Shown: positions 27,661-38,329 of the stretch, in pieces | How the letters are laid out: every line of letters starts with the position of its first letter | Position numbering within the stretch: position 1 is the first letter of the stretch | NCBI RefSeq assembly: GCF_014805685.1 | Contig: NC_060900.1 | Span: forward strand, 8,030,450 to 8,094,449 | Length of the DNA stretch: 64,000 nt | Origin: Silurus meridionalis | Taxonomy: Eukaryota > Chordata > Actinopteri > Siluriformes > Siluridae | Direction: 5' to 3' | Notes under the pieces: generated by a model | The model's input: the letters and a program-made list of their open reading frames with translations, nothing else | Databases searched by the model: none | Told to the model about the DNA's origin: nothing | Program-made: the position numbers and the translations under genes

Positions 27661-29236
27661 CTGATGATCAGTTTATCAAGGGCATTCAGGTAGCAGAATC
27701 TGGTGCCATGACCAGAGTTTGAGCCAGGGTTGACTGCGTGGGTGATGTCAACTGTGTGGCACAAGAGAAGGACTCAAGAGGCAGCTTATGTTTCTATTAG
27801 AATCACTAGAGGAATTCACACCGTGGGCCAGACAAACACAAAATCCAAGCAGGGAACAGACAGAGAAGGGCAAAATCAAAACACACAGAGCTAATAGGAT
27901 ACAGGTGAAAGCACTGGGAACAAATACGGGACATTGGAACACAATGGTGACATCTAGTGGAGACGGGAGGAAATGACACAGATAGACAGAACAAGGAAGA
28001 AATGGGGAGAATACCTGACGTCCTGACGCCTGGCTGCTACTTAGCCTGCTTAACTGCAATGAAAGCAGTAGAGGTGTACTTAGATTTTCAAAAATGGCCT
28101 TTCCATTATTTTTGTAAAATAAAGAAGAAAAAATTTTAATATGTCAAGTTTTGTTGAGGCTATATTTTCCTCATTTTAAGAACTGCTAAGGACCGGATAA
28201 TTTTGATTAACCCCTGATTAGTAAAAACATAGAATTCATAGAGGGAATACTTTCTTTTTCACACAGTATACATATAAATGTATCACGAATACTACGAGAA
28301 CATGCATGTAAATATGATAAGTTTTAATAGAACTTACATGTTGAGTTTTGCAACTTGTTTTGAGCAACTATTTTTACTTTTTAAAATGTAAAAAAAAAAA
28401 ATCATTTTTTTTTCTTTTTCCTTTGTTGTAATAATAATTGCAAATGAACTGACTAGTGGCCACTAGTGGTTGTATACGGCATAAATAAGATAAACTAAGT
28501 GTATGTAATTCATTAAATGAGATAATTCAGGTTGCATCATTTTTAATTTTTTTTTTTACCATTTTACTATCAATGTATTTTACAAAATTAAAAAATGACC
28601 TTTATACTTTCATCTTACAAATGATACAACTTTTGTTACTAAAAATTTTACATATCTGGAATATTACAGTAAAATGTGTGACTTGCCTATACCATATGGT
28701 GCTACTCTTTTTGTATCTCCCTTATTTTATTAAGATCAGATTAAGGTTTACACTGGTTGGTTTAATGCATGATAATTAGTGGAAAATATCTGCTGAACTT
28801 GGTTCAGTTCAAAGCAGAAATCACTCTTTTCAAAATATCTCTTCTGGAACTATAGGCCTGTGTAGATCCTGAAGGGTGAATGTGAGACATCCTGGGAAGC
28901 TGCTTAATGCCCTTAAGTGTGCAAAAATTCTTCTAATCTTTAAATCCTCTCCATGCAACGCACCACTGGAAGAGTGCTAAGCCAAGTGCACTCTCTTCCA
29001 AAACCACAGTTCAGCTCCTTTTTCTGTACATCTAAGGGGTTGTCTGAGAGCATTCATGCTTTAAATAGCATCCAAACTGCAAAGGAAATGTGTTTCAAAT
29101 ATATTCTGTTGGTTGGAGGACGACAGTTCACCTTTCAAGTGGGATTTAATTTAATGAGCTTAGGTGGGTGTGTGTTTATTTGAACAAAAGTCCACATACC
29201 ACCCAGCATTTCTCGTTGCAGTGTATTGCCCAGATG

Positions 29237-29299
<63 letters not shown>

Positions 29300-29640
29300 G
29301 TATTAAATTAAAATTAGCCAGTTAATAGATCATGTAATATCATGGTCTAAGTTGTTTGAGAATTAGTATTTTGACTCTCTTTCCTCTCATCTGTGAGGAC
29401 TATAGGGACTACTGATCTCAGACTGCTGGGTTAAAGACTTGTGCATACCGAATGTATCTAGTAGTTTGTGATATAGAACTGCCAACTTAATGATCACGCT
29501 AGATACAAAACCAAGTTAGAAAATGAGTAACTTATAGAAAGTTTATATTTTTTTTTATAAATAGAATTTCCTGCGAGGGAATTTCATGATTTTATCCTTT
29601 ACAATCCGTTGTTAATCTGATACTTTTGGTAGCTTAATTT
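27661..29640. other. spacer; possible LTR-element flank and (TA)n
   Basis: 27840-28050 has words found near the 3' ends of fish retroelements ('aggtgaaagcactgggaacaaatacggga', 'gtgacatctagtgg', 'tacctgacgtcctgacgcc'), but no LTR pair was found. (TA)n lies at 29237-29296. Nothing coding was supported. Confidence 0.35.
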
Positions 29641-29651
29641 GGATATGATAT

Positions 29652-29737
29652 GATTTGATTTGATATGATATGATATGATATGATATGATATGATATCATA
29701 TCATATCATATCATATCATATCATATCATATCATATC
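29652..29737. repeat. palindromic (GATAT)n/(ATATC)n hairpin
   Basis: A (tgata)n run turns exactly into its reverse complement (tcata)n at 29694/29695. The perfect arms are 34 bp (29661-29694 and 29695-29728), extendable to 43 bp with two mismatches. It has no spacer, so it can form a cruciform. It ends about 170 bp upstream of the first CRX-like site of rho. Confidence 0.95.
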
Positions 29738-29908
29738 TAATTTACATTTTGTTTATTTGGCATAGAGAATAAAGCAAATCATATATTGTGGAAAATTATT
29801 ACTGATAATTATTCTTGGACTTAACCAGTCAGCAGATGTGGGTCTCTGTTGGAGTTGGACAGGTAACCTTAATAACTTGATGAGGTACCAGAAATGCAGT
29901 GCAGCAGT

Positions 29909-29990
29909 GGATTATTTAATTATCTATGGCCTAAATCGGGTTATGCTGACATTGTGGAAATCACTGGTAATCCCAGGTGCAATATAAAGC
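29909..29990 (+). promoter_or_regulatory. rho: rho proximal promoter
   Basis: The order matches known vertebrate rod opsin promoters. There is a CRX/OTX-type site GGATTA at 29909-29914 (minus-strand TAATCC) with an adjacent taattat word. An NRL half-site TGCTGA lies at 29944-29949, a second CRX-type TAATCCC at 29968-29974, and a TATAAA box at 29983-29988. Transcription should start about 25-30 bp further on, near 30013. The known family feature is synergy of CRX and NRL at this promoter. The sites are seen in the sequence; their use is inferred. Confidence 0.75.
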
Positions 29991-30012
29991 AAACAGAATA
30001 CGCCCAGGGTAG

Positions 30013-30097
30013 CACAGACCTGACTCATTCCATCACCATCCATCAGACATAGCCAAAGTCCAGTGCAGAGGGGGAACTACACCACTCAACTACAGCC
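30013..30097 (+). other. rho: predicted rho 5' UTR
   Basis: Assumed start about 25 bp after the TATA box; ends before the ATG at 30098. No upstream ATG is seen in this stretch. The exact start site is inferred. Confidence 0.5.
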
Positions 30098-31162
30098 ATG
30101 AATGGAACAGAGGGGCCGTTTTTCTACGTGCCCATGTCCAATGCCACTGGTGTTGTGAAAAATCCATATGAATATCCTCAGTACTACCTAGTGGAACCAT
30201 GGGCATTCGCCATGCTGGGAGCCTACATGTTCTTCCTCATTATTATCGGCTTTCCAGTCAACTTCCTTACGCTGTACGTCACCATTGAGCACAAGAAACT
30301 GCGCACTCCCCTAAACTACATCCTCTTGAACTTGGCTGTTGCTGACTTGTTAATGGTATTTGGAGGCTTCACGACCACGATATACACATCTATGCATGGC
30401 TACTTCGTCTTCGGGCGCCTTGGCTGCAACCTGGAAGGATTCTTTGCAACTTTTGGCGGTATCAACTCACTTTGGTGCTTGGTCGTGCTCTCCATTGAGA
30501 GATGGGTAGTTGTTTGCAAACCCATGAGCAACTTCAGATTTGGGGAGAACCATGCCATCATGGGAGTAGCATTCACCTGGGTCATGGCGCTGGCCTGTAC
30601 TGTACCCCCCTTGGTCGGCTGGTCTCGTTATATCCCCGAGGGCATGCAGTGCTCATGCGGAATTGACTACTACACTCGTGCTGAGGGGTTCAACAATGAG
30701 TCCTTTGTCATTTACATGTTCACGGTCCACTTCTTGATCCCACTAGTCATCATCACCTTCTGCTATGGCCGTCTGGTCTGCACTGTCAAGGAGGCTGCAG
30801 CTGCCCAGCAGGAGTCTGAAACCACCCAGAGAGCTGAACGTGAGGTCACACGCATGGTCATCATCATGTTCATTGGCTACTTGGTGGCCTGGTTGCCCTA
30901 TGCTAGTGTGGCTTGGTATATCTTCACCCATCAGGGCAGCGAGTTTGGGCCTATCTTCATGACCCTCCCAGCTTTCTTTGCCAAAAGCTCCTCATGCTTC
31001 AACCCTATTATTTATGTCTGCATGAACAAGCAGTTCCGCCACTGCATGATTACCACCCTATGCTGTGGCAAGAACCCCTTCGAGGAAGAGGAGGGTGCCT
31101 CAACCACTGCCTCCAAGACCGAGGCTTCATCCGTCTCCTCCAGCTCTGTGTCCCCAGCATAA
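30098..31162 (+). CDS. rho: rhodopsin (rod opsin, RH1), intronless
   Basis: Rod visual pigment: a seven-helix G-protein-coupled receptor of rod outer-segment discs that binds 11-cis-retinal and activates transducin. Complete single exon of 354 codons (bovine 348), as in other ray-finned fishes, whose rho is an old retrocopy. Visible residues: N2 and N15 glycosylation sites, D83, Schiff-base counterion E113, C110-C187 disulfide pair, E134-R135-W136, E181, W265, Y268, retinal-binding K296 in FFAKSSS, NPIIY 302-306, palmitoylated C322-C323, Ser/Thr-rich tail for rhodopsin kinase, and a VSPA end (VxPx ciliary-targeting type). Unusual residues: I122-N123-S124 where most rod opsins have E122-I123-A124, and Y261 where bovine has F261. 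The start is the first ATG after the TATA box, with a gccATGa context. The stop TAA is at 31160-31162. The identification is secure. Confidence 0.99.
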   Translation: MNGTEGPFFYVPMSNATGVVKNPYEYPQYYLVEPWAFAMLGAYMFFLIIIGFPVNFLTLYVTIEHKKLRTPLNYILLNLAVADLLMVFGGFTTTIYTSMHGYFVFGRLGCNLEGFFATFGGINSLWCLVVLSIERWVVVCKPMSNFRFGENHAIMGVAFTWVMALACTVPPLVGWSRYIPEGMQCSCGIDYYTRAEGFNNESFVIYMFTVHFLIPLVIITFCYGRLVCTVKEAAAAQQESETTQRAEREVTRMVIIMFIGYLVAWLPYASVAWYIFTHQGSEFGPIFMTLPAFFAKSSSCFNPIIYVCMNKQFRHCMITTLCCGKNPFEEEEGASTTASKTEASSVSSSSVSPA

Positions 31163-31640
31163 AGACACGAGCCAACTTATTCACTGTAGCAAGACCTACT
31201 GGGCACCCCTACATCGACCACCAAGACGAAGACTTCAGCCCAGAGAATCAAGTGACCACAGCAACTTGCAGAAGTAACGTCTTTTCACCCTTTTGTATGG
31301 TTATACCTCCCAATTGGTTCAACTAAAGACAGTTGAGAAAAAAGGACGAGCCACGTCCATGCCGTTTCTATAATTTACTAAGTCCAGCATAGATGTGCAT
31401 ATATTTTGTTTTTTTAATATGGCAAAAGGAAATGTTAATATCTTAGCACTTTTAATGTTGGACTCCTAATGTTACTAGCTTTGTCGTGATTGTAGAGGCA
31501 TGTAATCAAGGCAACATAAAAATAAAATGCACACTGCAAATGAGTGAACCTTTTCCATGTTTTAATTGAGCTGCACTGTTAATCAAACATGTTAAACTAG
31601 CATTTTGAAATTAATAAACACAGAATTATCTGAAATGAGA
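31163..31640 (+). other. rho: rho 3' UTR with two poly(A) signals
   Basis: AATAAA occurs at 31521-31526 (inside aaaataaaatg) and at 31613-31618 (ttaataaac). Either could end the transcript, giving 3' UTRs of roughly 380 or 470 nt. No transposon interrupts this stretch. Confidence 0.6.
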
Positions 31641-32146
31641 GATTCAGTGTGGTGTATTTTCTGCTACTGGATCTCTGCGAATGATGGCATTTACCTCAAG
31701 GATTTAAAAAAACAGCTTACTATATACTTGTCTAAATATCTGGTTTTAGAGATAAAAAGCTAAATAAATTAAAGCATTAAAGCTTAATAAAAATGTCTTC
31801 ATGGTTCTATTCACAACTCTTGTCTTGAAGGGTTTCTGTAGTTAAAGTTGATGCTGAAATCAAGGCCCACAGTTACCTTGGATTAAGAGCTGTTCAAGAT
31901 TTATGTGGTATTACATCATTGACTTTGACATGATAAGCTATGTTGACTTTTTCCCAAGGTCATCATGGCAAGTAATACATAAGCTGATTATGATTATTGT
32001 TCATCTTACTCACCTTGAAGACATTTAAGCACTGTGCAGGAAAGAAGTAGAACACACAAGTACACACAAATACAATGCAACAGTAATATCCAATGGACAA
32101 GCGCATGAGCAAGGCATTTAAACGCCAACTAGACAATGGGCACATA

Positions 32147-32640
32147 CACCGATCAGGCATAACATTATGACCACCAGCCTAATATTATGTCGGTCCCCCT
32201 TTTCCTGCCAAAACAGTCATGACCTGTCGAGCATTAACAGCATTAAACTCTTCAACAATTTGAGCTACAGGAGCTCGTCTGTTGGATCGGACCACATGTG
32301 CATCAATGAGCCTTGGCCACCCTGTCGCTGGTTCACCACTGTTCCTTCCTTGGAGCACTTTTGATAGATACTGACCACTGCAGACCATGAACATCCCACA
32401 AGAGCTGCAGTTTTGGAGATGCTCCTACCCAGTCGTCTAGAACTCACAATTTGTCCCTTGTCATACTCGCTCAAATCCTTACGCTTGCCCATTATTCCTG
32501 CTTCTAACACATCAGATTTTAAGACAAAATGTTCACTTGTTGCCTAATAATATCCCACACACTAACAGGTGCCATGATGAAGATATAATCAGTGTTTTCA
32601 CTTCACTGCTCATAATTTTATAATGTTATACCTAAACTGT
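32147..32640 (-). mobile_element. internally deleted Tc1-like element (family A)
   Basis: It starts caccgatcaggcataacatt after a TA (32145-32146) and ends with a diverged inverted copy near 32640. It keeps the transposase N-terminus: the minus-strand frame 32510-32265 reads [20 protein letters not shown], then [12 protein letters not shown] and [10 protein letters not shown] (helix-turn-helix region). The deletion joins 'cctgtcgagcat' to 'taacagcattaaactcttc', nearly the same junction as in the copy at 63772. Confidence 0.8.
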
Positions 32641-33848
32641 TTTTTTTGCGAGTGACTACATATTTGAATACTGAAGATTCCAATTATTTAGTTATGCGGG
32701 CATGCAGACTTGACATTTACATAAAAAATATAATAAAAAAAAGCATGCAAAAAAGAATGTGGTTGATGTAGAAAATTTCCATATTTATATAACTTTCAAT
32801 TACTGTCCAATTATGTTGCTACATTTCATTAGAGGAACTGTAGTTGTACAGTTTGAAGTGTTCACATACTGAGTTTGAAAGTTTTACAGAATTACTCTTG
32901 TAACATCTCATTAATAGCAGAGTTTCCTGTTTCCTGTGTGCTTGGTTGACTGTGCTTTTTTTATTTTATTAATTAATTAATTAATTTTTATTAAAAAGAA
33001 ATACCTTGTTTAGTGGTTTAGTTAATTAGAGAATGTTTGTGTAGAAGTTGTTTTCAGCGATATTTATGGAAGCAATTTCGCTTTTTTTTCCTTTTTTTTA
33101 ACAAAGCGACATACTCATGGTGGCAATAACTACTGTAGACTTTGGCTTAATCTTGAAAAGGTGTAAATAGAAGATGTGTCTGTGGGGGAACAAGTCGTCA
33201 TTGTGGCTTCGATTACCAGACATAAAAAAGTGGAAACTGTAATAAACTTAAATATCAGGAGAAAATGAAAGCTGTGATCCAGTCTTAATTCTAACACTCA
33301 TTTTCTGTGATCATGTTAGCAAATGTAGTTCCTAATGCACTACAGTGGTACTTTTTATTTCAATAATTAACATCTTTCTTGTAGCACACCTGTTTATTTG
33401 TTAATGTATATAGTATGTTAAACAAAAAAAACCCTGATTTAGTCTCATTTTTATTACCAGTTTCTGATAGAATGCATATCCTATCCTATCATGACACCTG
33501 TGCACACAGCAACTACTGTTTATAGGATGTTTTAGATTTACGGCAGTGTATCTACAGCAGTGTATCTACAGTTTAATACAATTATCTAATCAACTCGTCA
33601 TGTGCAAGCAAAAATAGGTCTAGCTGTAGTATATTAAATTAGTGCTCTTTGTCTGGTGAGCAAAAAAGCTTTCTGGGGAAACAACATGCCATAGTGTTCT
33701 GGCCTTTTATCTCTGACTTCACATACCCAAAAAAGGTCAAAGGTACAGAAAACACATTTTTTCTTCTTCTGATGTTTGATGTTTAAACCTTTTCTAGAAT
33801 TCTAGCTACTGGGGTACAATGGATTGTTAGTTTGTCTAACGACTATTG
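32641..33848. other. no gene recognised
   Basis: AT-rich spacer with a (TTAA)n run at about 32966-32986. Nothing else identified. Confidence 0.4.
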
Positions 33849-34130
33849 CAGGGGTGGCCAACCCACGGCAATGCGGCTCTTTGCCTGATTTCATGCGGCT
33901 CTTACGTTCATATCGAAGTTTGTGTTTGTATTTTTTTTTTTTTTTTGAATGTGCGTGTTTGCTTGAGTTCAATACGGTATTTTTAAGACTTAAATGATCT
34001 TGCCCCTACTGGGAAACTTTGCGGTTTTTAATCTTACGCACATGCGCATTTGATGAAAATACCGTAATAAACTCAAGCGAAGCGAACACACACTTTAAAA
34101 AGTAACAAACACAAACTTCGATATGCAAAT
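33849..34130. mobile_element. hAT-type terminus with a foldback structure
   Basis: It begins CAGGGGTGGCCAAC, the start of a common hAT-like element. Two nested inverted repeats follow. A 21-bp perfect pair lies at 33909-33929 and 34105-34125 (catatcgaagtttgtgtttgt). An imperfect pair lies at about 33946-33985 and 34055-34098 (sharing gcttgagtt and acggtattt). No second terminus was found, so the element is truncated or rearranged. Confidence 0.6.
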
Positions 34131-34207
34131 TGTTTACTTAAATTTTAAATAAACAATTTGTGTCAAGTTTGCTCTCAAAATGGCATGGAAAAAATATATA
34201 TATACAT

Positions 34208-36981
34208 ACTCAAAATTGAGCTTAAGTGCATCCAGTTTCTACTGATCACTCTTTAGATGTTTCTACAATTTGGACCTCAGTTGATTGGACATGCTTTTAA
34301 AGGCACACACTTGTCTATAGAAGGTCCCACAGTTAACAGTTCAGGTCCGAGCACAAACCAGGCCATAAAGCCTAAGAAATTGCCTGTAGACCTCTGAGAC
34401 AGGATTGTATCCAGGCACAAATCTGAAGAAGGAAACAGAAAAAAATTAAGGTAAGTGGCCTCTATTATCCATCATCCTGAAACCACCAGGACCCTTCCTA
34501 GTGCGGGCCCCGCGGCCAAACTGAGCGATCAGCGAAAAGGACCTTAGTCATGGAGGAGACCAAGAACCCAATGGTCACTCTGAAAGAGCTCCAGCATTTC
34601 TCTGTGGGGAGAGAAGAACCTTCTCTGCAGCACTCCAAGAATCAGACCTGTATGGTAGAGTGGCCAGATAGAAGCCACTCCTCAGTAAAAAGCACATGAC
34701 TGCCCAACTGGAGTTTGCCATTAAGCACCTGAGGGAGTCTCAGACCATGAGAAACAAAGATTGAATCTATTGCCTACAGTGGTGTGAAAAAGTGTTGGTC
34801 CTGATTTCTTATTTTATTGCATGTTTGTTACACTTTAATGTTTCAGATCATCAAACTAATTTAAATATTAGTAAAAGATAACACAAGTGAACACAACATG
34901 CAGTTTTTTATGAAGGTTTTTATTATTGAGGGAAAACAAATCCAAAACTACATGGCCCTGTGTGAAAAAGTGTTTGCCCCCTAAACCTAATAACTGGTTG
35001 GGCCACCCTTAGCAGCAACAACTGCAATCAAGCTTTTGCGATAACTTGCAATGAGTCTGTTACAGCGCTGTGGAGGAATTTTGCTCCACTCATCTATGCA
35101 GAATTGTTGTAATTCAGCCACATTGTGGGGTTTTCGAGCATCAAACACCTTTTTAAGGTCATGCCACAGCATTTCAATAGGATTCAGGTCAGGACTTTGA
35201 CTAGGCCACTCCAAAGTCTTCATTTTGTTTTTCTTCAGCCATTCAGAGGTGGACTTGGTGTGTTTTGGTTCATTGTCCAGCTGCAGAACTCAAGTTCGCT
35301 TCAGCTTGAGGTCATGAACAGATGGCCGGACATTCTCCTTCAGGATTTTTTTTGGTAAACAGCAGAATTCATGGTTCTATTTATCACAGCAAGTCTTCCA
35401 AATCCTGAAGCAGTAAAACAGCCCCAGACCATCACACTATATTTTACTGTTGGTATGATGTTCTTTTTCTGAAATGCGGTGCTACTTTTACGCCAGACGT
35501 AATGGGACACACACCTTCCAAAAACTTTTGTCCCGTCAGTCCACAGAGTATTTTCCCAAAAGTCTTGGGATCATCAAGATAATTTCTGGCAAAACTGAGA
35601 CGAGCCTTTATGTTCTTTTTGCTAATCAGAGGTTTTTGACTTGGAACTCTGCCATGCAGACCATTTTTGCCCAGTCTCTTTCTTATGGTGGAGTCATGAA
35701 CACTGACCTTAACTGAGGCAAGTGAGGCCTGCAGTTCTTTGGATGTTGTTGTGGGGTCTTTTGTGACCTCTTGGATGAGTCGTTGCTGTGCTCTTGGTGT
35801 AATTTTGGTCGGCCGCCCACTCCTGGGAAGGTTCTCTTCTGTTTCATGTTTTTGCCATTTGTGAATAATGGCTCTCATTGTGGTTCGCTGGAGTCCCAAA
35901 GCTTTAGAAATGGTTTAATAACCCTTTCTTTCTCATTTGTTTCTGAATTTTTTTGGATCTCGGCATGAGGTCTAGCTGTTGAGGATCTTTTGGTCTACTT
36001 CACTTTATCAGGCAGGTCCTATTTAAGAGATTTCTTAATTGTGAACAGGTGTGGCAGTAATCAGGCCTGGGTGTGGATAGAGAAATTGAACTCAGGAGTG
36101 ATAAACCAGTTTTAACAGGGGGGCAAACACTTTTTTACACAGGGCCATGTAGTTTTGGATTTTGTTTTCCTCAATAATAAATACCTTCATTTAAAAACTG
36201 CATGTTGTGTTCACTAGTGTTGTTTTTTACTAATGTTTAATGATCTGAAACATTAAAGTGTTACAAACATGCAACAAATAAGAAATCAGGAAGGGGCAAA
36301 AACAAATTCACACCACTGTAAATGCCAAGCATCATGTCTGGAGGAAACCAGGTACCGCTCATCATCTGGCCAATACCATCCCTACAGTAAAGCATGGTGG
36401 TGGCAGCATCATGCTGTGGGGATGTATTTCAGCAGCAGGAACTGAAAGACTGGTCATAATCGAGGGAAAGGTGAATGCAGCAATTTACAGAGACATCCTT
36501 GATGAAAACCTGCTCCAGAGCGCTCTGGACCTCAGACTGGGGCGATGGTTCTTCCAACAGGACAACGGCCGTAAGCACACAGCCAAGATAACAAAGGACT
36601 CAGACTTGGACCCGATTGAACATCTCTGGAGAGATCTGAAAAGAGCTATGTGCCGATGCTCCCTATACAACCTGATGGAGCGTGAGAGGTTCTGCAAAGA
36701 AGAATGGGAGAAACTTCCCAAGCTTTTGCATCACACTTAAAAACACTTGAGATTGTAATTGGTGAGAAAGGTGCTTCAACAAAGTATTGAGCAAATCCTG
36801 TAAATACTTATGTACATGATTTTTTTATAAGATTCCAAACACACTTCTTTTATGTTGTCATTATGGGGTATTGTTTGTAGAATTTTAAGGAAAATAATTA
36901 ATTGAATCCATTTTGGAATAAAGCTGTAACATAACAAAATGTGGAAAAAGTAAAGTGCTGTGAATACTTTCCAGATGCACT
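34208..36981 (+). mobile_element. Tc1-like element (family C), split by a nested Tc1
   Basis: Plus-strand Tc1 relic. A transposase N-terminal region lies at about 34380-34770. The sequence is interrupted at 34777, then resumes at 36319 with 'atgccaagcatcatgtctggagg', 'catggtggtggcagcatcatgctgtgggg' and the frame 36411-36740 (MLWGCISAAGTERLVIIEG, WFFQQDNGRKHTA, DLDPIEHLWRDLK). It ends in agtgcatctggaaagtattcacagc (reverse complement, end 36981). The left terminus is missing. The frame is broken and the catalytic region is partly deleted. Confidence 0.8.
34777..36318 (-). mobile_element. near-complete Tc1-like element (family D), nested insertion
   Basis: 1542 bp bounded by cagtggtgtgaa and its inverse ttcacaccactg, with TA on both sides (34775-34776, 36319-36320). 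The ~200-bp terminal inverted repeats carry a matching inner block (catggccctgtgtgaaaaagtgtttgcccc and its inverse), the IR/DR layout of Sleeping Beauty-like Tc1 elements. The minus-strand transposase is in pieces. The start MPRSKKIQKQM is near 35967, the HTH and DDE N-part at 35899-35444 (GLQRTTMRAIIHKWQKH, NLPRSGRPTKITPRAQ), and the C-part at 35223-34987 (SPDLNPIEMLWHDLKK). Frameshifts near 35905 and 35450-35225 kill it. Confidence 0.9.
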
Positions 36982-37189
36982 CTCTCTCTCTATATATATA
37001 TATATATTACTGCACGTGCCCTTGCTCTCCTTCACATTCTACAGAAGTGTTCAAGAAACTGTCACACTCAGTCTCCATGGCAACCGATCCTCAAGGCCCA
37101 TTGGCCGAATCAGTCTCTCATGGGAGGCTCATAATGATGACATGCTCACAGACAGCAAAGCTATTTACTGCTGAAACACAAACACACAC

Positions 37190-37244
<55 letters not shown>

Positions 37245-37696
37245 GACCACTTCACTGTATGTACACTTCATTGTGCTATAGATTTAGCTTCAAATGAATT
37301 TCATTTACTTTTATTTGTCTATTCAAAAATACTCAATATCTACTCAATAACCCATAAACAAGTGTTTGAAAGTTTATACAAATTTATTAAGCATACCTAA
37401 ATTTGTGCAGTTTCTCGTATTCTTCGTGGCAAATCCTGAATTAGAATTAGATCGTGTGGACAGTGTCAGTAATCTGGTTGAAGATGTTCTAATGGGTTAA
37501 AGTGTGGATTCTGGTTGTGCTGCTGAGGTCATAGGTCTGAATTTGTTCAATGCCCTCCTTGGTTTTATGCTTCAGGATGTCATTCTGAAGGCAGAACTTC
37601 TTATAATAACCGAATCTAATGCCATGACCTCTATTTTGCAAGATGTATAACTTGTATGAATCATTTCCCTCATCATTTCAAAATACGTCTGACGTA
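36982..37696. other. spacer with (CT)n, (TA)n and (GA)n tracts
   Basis: (GA)n at 37191-37241. The remainder to 37696 is unassigned; some words (37440-37610) resemble the antisense strand of Tc1 transposase genes, but too weakly to call. Confidence 0.45.
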
Positions 37697-38080
37697 CACT
37701 GCCTGCCATCATTTTGGAAACACGTCTAATTTAAGTAAGTAAAAACATCTTTATATGGAACGGCCTGTCCAGTCACCACACCTAAATCCTATTGAACTGC
37801 TCTGGGATGAACTGGACTACTGAAGATGCATAGCAAAGTATTTCAGCTGAATATTTGGAGAAACGAATTCTCTGAAAGCCAAGAGTGTGAGAACTGTTGT
37901 TCATGCTAAGGGAGGATATTTGTATTTTTTTTACATTTATCTATTTGTTTGTTCAAAGTAAATCTTCATACGATCAAATGACCTAGTTTGTTGCAAATAA
38001 ACACAAGGAACACGCATGTCTCACAAAAAAAAAAAAAAAACCAAAACGATAGGCGTTTCCAAACTTCCGACAGGCACCAC
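37697..38080 (+). mobile_element. internally deleted Tc1-like element (family E)
   Basis: The left end cactgcctgccatcattttggaaacacg follows a TA. The right end, reverse-complemented, is tgcctgtcggaagtttggaaacgcc. The interior keeps 'ccagtcaccacacctaaatcctattgaactgctctgggatga', the remnant of the SP-x-LNPIE-LLWDEL catalytic block. About 380 bp, no coding capacity. Confidence 0.65.
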
Positions 38081-38329
38081 ACACACTAAAGACATGCAGC
38101 GTGATACACAAAACCTATTAACAAAAAAGGACATAAATCCTTCAAGTGTTCCTTTAAGTGCCTCTTTATAATACTGTAAACATAGATCTTTCACACTACC
38201 TGAACTGTATTATTTCATTTCTGTTTTATAAACTAAGTATGGGTAATTACTGTAATAAATAAATTGCACATTAAAACATCATTCCCATTTTCACATCATG
38301 GATTCATTGAGAAGAGAGGAATTTTATGA

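Noticed and set aside
27949..27962. Third CTCF-like word CCACTAGATGTCAC
   Set aside because: It breaks the invariant GGC of the core and lies within a repeat-like stretch.
30400..30962. Frames opposite or shifted within rho
   Set aside because: They are shadows of the conserved opsin coding sequence.
30913..31326. 137-codon frame overlapping the end of rho
   Set aside because: It is out of frame with rhodopsin, has no domain likeness, and runs into the 3' UTR by chance.
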